Assembly: GCA_023145185.1 (NCBI GenBank)
Contig: JAGLEG010000498.1
Location: 1 to 7,111, forward strand
Length of the DNA: 7,111 bases
Reading direction: 5' to 3'
Source: Thermoplasmata archaeon
GTDB lineage: Archaea; Thermoplasmatota; Penumbrarchaeia; Penumbrarchaeales; Penumbrarchaeaceae
The notes under the pieces were generated by a model. That model worked only from the letters and a program-made list of their open reading frames with translations. It did not search any database and was not told where the DNA came from. Positions 4,935-7,111 of this stretch are shown in pieces (position 1 is the stretch's first letter; the number at the start of each line of letters is the position of its first letter). A program made the position numbers and the translations under genes.

Positions 4935-4935
4935 C

Positions 4936-4947
4936 CTCTCTCTCTCT
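4936..4947. repeat. (CT)6 dinucleotide run
   Basis: Six CT units lie 31-42 bp beyond the glycosyltransferase stop codon, reading as (GA)6 in its transcript. This is a simple repeat with no evident function. Confidence 0.7.
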
Positions 4948-4977
4948 AATTTGAGATCATATAGTTCAGGAAGTTGA

Positions 4978-6087
4978 TCATCTTACAAGTTTGATATAGG
5001 TATCAAGGACCTTTTTATTCACTCCGGTCCAATCCCTCTTACTACAGCTATCAAGTCCCATGGATCGAATCTTTTTGTAGAGTGTCTTATCATCTAATAA
5101 TCTGGAAACTGCCCTGTAAAAAGCGTCTGTATCTTTTGCAGTTGCAACCAATCCGCCACCTGTGTCCTCAACGATCTCCATGCACCCTCCAACATCAGAA
5201 ACGACAGCGGGCACACCAGAGGCAACAGCTTCAAGAACGACATTTCCAAAGGTCTCCGTTACGGAGGGAAACAGAAGGATATCGGAGCTGGCATAGGCAC
5301 TCCAAAGCTCTTCACCGGTGAGATAACCGGGAAAGACACCCTCTGGAATGCTCTTTTTAAGATCTCCCTCTCTGGGGCCGCTTCCGATGAGGACGAATCC
5401 AACTTCATCCTTGTATTTACTTTTCAGTTTACGATATACGTCAACGAACACATCGATATCCTTGTACCACACGAACCGGCCAGAATAGAGGATCACCGTT
5501 CTCCCCTCCATTCCCCAATCCTTTCTGAGCTTTCTGGACCTTCTTTCCAGACCATATTGTGACGTATCGATGCCCCTGGACCAAATGTGAATCTCTTTAA
5601 TGCCCCTATTCTCCAACCCCTTTTTCACCTCCCTTGTTGGGGCGAACGTGGCACGGCAGCCGTTGTGGAACCATTTGAGGTATTTCCACAGGGCCCCCCT
5701 CAGGAACGTGAGGTGATAGTATTTCAGATAGGAGGAGAAATCGGTGTGATATGAGGCGACGACGGGGATGCCTTTTTTCCTCCCGTATCGGAGGAAATAC
5801 CTGCCCACAATATCCGGAGTTGCAATATGTATAACGTCCGGCTTGAACTCATCAAGTTCTCTCTTGATCCCTTTTGGTATCCCGATCCGGTAGTCCTTGT
5901 AGAGTGGGAGTGACAGGGAGGCGACCCGATGCAGCTGGAAGCCCCGATCAGCTCCCTCCGTGATCAGGGGAGACCATACGGCGAGATCCATTCCCTTTTC
6001 TACAATTGTATCGACAAGTCTGTAGATGGTCTTTGCCACACCGTCCTGATCCCTCTGGAAGGTCCCCGTATAGAGTGCCACCCTCAT
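4978..6087 (-). CDS. GT4-family glycosyltransferase (GT-B fold, SqdX/MgtA-like)
   Basis: Transfers a sugar from a nucleotide-sugar donor to a lipid, glycan or other acceptor, probably at the inner face of the membrane; neither sugar nor acceptor can be read from sequence. It has 369 residues, normal for GT4. The N-terminal GT-B domain starts MRVALYTGTFQRDQDGVAKTI, the acceptor-side glycine/DGVA loop, followed by PDVIHIATPD (83-92) and VVASYHTDFSSYLKYY (109-124), a pattern seen in sulfoquinovosyl- and mannosyl-transferases of lipid pathways. The C-terminal donor-binding domain has SGRFVWYKD (202-210), LIGSGPRE (233-240) and the E-x7-E motif ETFGNVVLE (E278, E286). There is no signal peptide or clear membrane segment. 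An AGGAG lies 8 nt upstream of the ATG. The gene follows the PLP-enzyme gene by 47 bp, probably in one transcript. GC falls to about 35-40% in its last 120 bp beside the AT-rich spacer. Confidence 0.93.
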   Translation of the reverse strand: MRVALYTGTFQRDQDGVAKTIYRLVDTIVEKGMDLAVWSPLITEGADRGFQLHRVASLSLPLYKDYRIGIPKGIKRELDEFKPDVIHIATPDIVGRYFLRYGRKKGIPVVASYHTDFSSYLKYYHLTFLRGALWKYLKWFHNGCRATFAPTREVKKGLENRGIKEIHIWSRGIDTSQYGLERRSRKLRKDWGMEGRTVILYSGRFVWYKDIDVFVDVYRKLKSKYKDEVGFVLIGSGPREGDLKKSIPEGVFPGYLTGEELWSAYASSDILLFPSVTETFGNVVLEAVASGVPAVVSDVGGCMEIVEDTGGGLVATAKDTDAFYRAVSRLLDDKTLYKKIRSMGLDSCSKRDWTGVNKKVLDTYIKLVR

Positions 6088-6095
6088 TTTTCAAG

Positions 6096-6100
6096 CTCCT
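6096..6100 (-). promoter_or_regulatory. Shine-Dalgarno of the glycosyltransferase
   Basis: AGGAG on the minus strand lies 8 nt before the ATG at 6087, confirming this start. A leadered start fits a downstream operon gene. The 47-bp spacer shows no convincing TATA box; CTTATTAC near 6122-6130 is a poor match. Confidence 0.7.
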
Positions 6101-6134
6101 TCTGGAATAACCCTTTACTTCGGTAATAAGCTTT

Positions 6135-7100
6135 TCACCAGGGCAGGGCCGTGAGGTCCACGTTGCCCCCGGAGAGTATTATGCCCACCCTCTTTCCCTT
6201 GAAGATATTACCATGTTGAAGGACGGCACCCAGAGGTACGGCGGCCGAGGGCTCGACGATCACCTTCATCCTCTCCCATATGTGCCTCATGGCGAGGATG
6301 ATGTTCTCCTCATCCACCTGGAGGATCTCATCGACATTTGAGCTTATGATCCTGAACGTGAGGGCGGACAGGGAGGTCAGCAGACCGTCTGCAATGGTCC
6401 TGGGTTCCACAGATGGTAAGAGCACCCCCTCTCTGATCGATCGGTATGCATCATCTGCTCCCGCGGGCTCGGCAGCATAAACGGTAGTTCCTCTGGATTC
6501 GGACTTGACCGCTATCGATGTCCCGGAGAGCAACCCCCCTCCTCCCACCGGGGCCATGACGATATCGAGGTCCTTGACCTTCTCTACAAGCTCAAGAGCG
6601 GCGGTGGCCTGGCCGGCGATGACCCGGGGGTCGTCGTATGGATGTATGAAATGGGCCGCCGTCCTCTCGATGACCTCGGCGAGCCCCCTCTCCCTGGCCT
6701 CGAGGGTGGGCTCACAGAAGATGATCTCACCGCCGTATCCCCTGACCCCTTCGACCTTCACCTTCGGAGCGGTGGATGGCATCACGATATATGCCTTGAT
6801 ACCCCGTTCTCTTGCTGCCAATGCCAGGGCCTGGGCGTGGTTACCGGAGGAGTGGGTTGCGACCCCATTCTTCGCCTCCTCTTCCGATAGGGAGAACACG
6901 GCGTTACACGCCCCTCTGAACTTGAATGCCCCCACTCTCTGGAAGTTCTCACATTTGAAGAATAGAACGGCCCCTGTCATCTCGTCGATGCTCGAGGAGG
7001 TGAGGACGGGAGTCATCTTGACGTGTCCTTTGATCCTCTCCCTGGCCTCGAGGACATCATCAATGGTGGGTATCTGTTTGTTTATCTGTGAGCTCATCAT
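6135..7100 (-). CDS. PLP-dependent serine racemase / threo-hydroxyaspartate or threonine dehydratase-like enzyme (fold type II)
   Basis: Cytoplasmic PLP enzyme acting on small hydroxy-amino acids by racemisation or beta-elimination. The 321 residues hold the catalytic domain only; the C-terminal ACT-like regulatory domain of biosynthetic IlvA is absent. K60 in GAFKFRGA is the PLP Schiff-base lysine. THSSGNHAQ (82-90) places a serine at 85, equivalent to the re-face catalytic serine of eukaryotic serine racemase; IlvA-type enzymes usually have SAGNH. VGGGGLLSG (185-193) is the phosphate-binding glycine loop. E211, A215 and D217 match the divalent-cation site of serine racemases. ILSGGNVDL (308-316) carries the serine that contacts the PLP ring nitrogen. 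The set favours the serine racemase/hydroxyaspartate dehydratase branch over biosynthetic threonine deaminase. The N-terminus aligns with the family, so the gene is complete; ATG at 7100 or 7097 is likely, but no in-frame stop lies in the 11 bases upstream, so a slightly earlier start outside the window is possible. Confidence 0.9.
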   Translation of the reverse strand: MMSSQINKQIPTIDDVLEARERIKGHVKMTPVLTSSSIDEMTGAVLFFKCENFQRVGAFKFRGACNAVFSLSEEEAKNGVATHSSGNHAQALALAARERGIKAYIVMPSTAPKVKVEGVRGYGGEIIFCEPTLEARERGLAEVIERTAAHFIHPYDDPRVIAGQATAALELVEKVKDLDIVMAPVGGGGLLSGTSIAVKSESRGTTVYAAEPAGADDAYRSIREGVLLPSVEPRTIADGLLTSLSALTFRIISSNVDEILQVDEENIILAMRHIWERMKVIVEPSAAVPLGAVLQHGNIFKGKRVGIILSGGNVDLTALPW

Positions 7101-7111
7101 CCATTGTTGAG

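Larger units (their letters stand above)
4315..4977. other. 663-bp gene-free region between convergent genes; origin-like or complex terminator region
   Basis: I see no convincing protein or RNA gene here. In order the region holds a direct-repeat pair with hairpins (4339-4399), an inverted repeat straddling one copy (4346-4413), an ORB-like box (4474-4486), a 7-bp dyad ATTTGAT/ATCAAAT (4602-4624), a GGAAACG hairpin followed by T-runs (4632-4678), another ORB-like box (4682-4693), an extremely AT-rich tract (4690-4800) with inverted repeats, two more ORB-like boxes (4802-4819 and 4918-4934), a TTATC-act-GATAA dyad (4841-4853) and a (CT)6 run (4936-4947). This density is well beyond an ordinary archaeal spacer. 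Possible roles are a replication origin, a bidirectional terminator or an unannotated RNA locus. Confidence 0.6.

Noticed and set aside
6505..7110. Long + strand open frame (201 codons) opposite the PLP enzyme gene
   Set aside because: It is antisense to a clearly conserved enzyme with all catalytic motifs, and its own translation has no recognisable features.
1..7111. tRNA, rRNA or self-splicing intron
   Set aside because: I found no cloverleaf, T-loop GTTCRA with matching stems, or rRNA-like conserved block on either strand by eye; a covariance-model scan would settle it.

Overview
The window looks archaeal, most likely from the Euryarchaeota/Thermoplasmatota side, although I cannot fix a genus. 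The evidence is an archaeal-type glutamyl-tRNA synthetase with an N-terminal extension and a GlnRS-like beta-barrel C-terminus; AT-rich TATA boxes about 27-28 bp upstream of start codons with almost no leader; strong Shine-Dalgarno sites in front of operon-internal or downstream genes; and heavy use of AGG for arginine. Coding DNA is roughly 50-60% GC. The one large intergenic region is far more AT-rich.

Layout. Four genes on the + strand fill the left half. gltX (32-1720) has its own promoter at the window edge. A promoter at 1783-1791 drives an inositol-monophosphatase/FBPase-IV-like phosphatase (1815-2636), which overlaps NAD kinase (2633-3478) by an ATGA. An ArsR-like winged-helix regulator (3529-4314) has its own TATA box and a dyad at its predicted transcription start. 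Two genes on the - strand fill the right half: a serine-racemase-like PLP dehydratase (6135-7100) followed 47 bp downstream by a GT4 glycosyltransferase (4978-6087), probably one operon.

The two blocks converge on a 663-bp gene-free region (4315-4977). It is highly structured. It contains a pair of 29-bp direct repeats with internal hairpins, a 9-bp inverted repeat straddling one of them, a GGAAACG hairpin followed by T-runs, a 111-bp tract of about 11% GC with a 16-bp inverted repeat, and several TTTCCAnTnG-type sequences resembling archaeal origin recognition boxes (ORB/mini-ORB). My leading hypothesis is a replication-origin-like locus, an Orc1/Cdc6 binding region beside a DNA-unwinding element. 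The competing hypothesis is a complex bidirectional termination region. No orc1/cdc6 gene is in the window, and the genes point toward this region rather than away from it, which counts against an origin.

Functionally, the phosphatase-kinase pair probably sets NAD/NADP balance: its order matches the natural fusion known from Methanocaldococcus jannaschii MJ0917. gltX serves translation and, in most archaea, Gln-tRNA synthesis by transamidation. The regulator's target is unknown; its own promoter is the only visible candidate.
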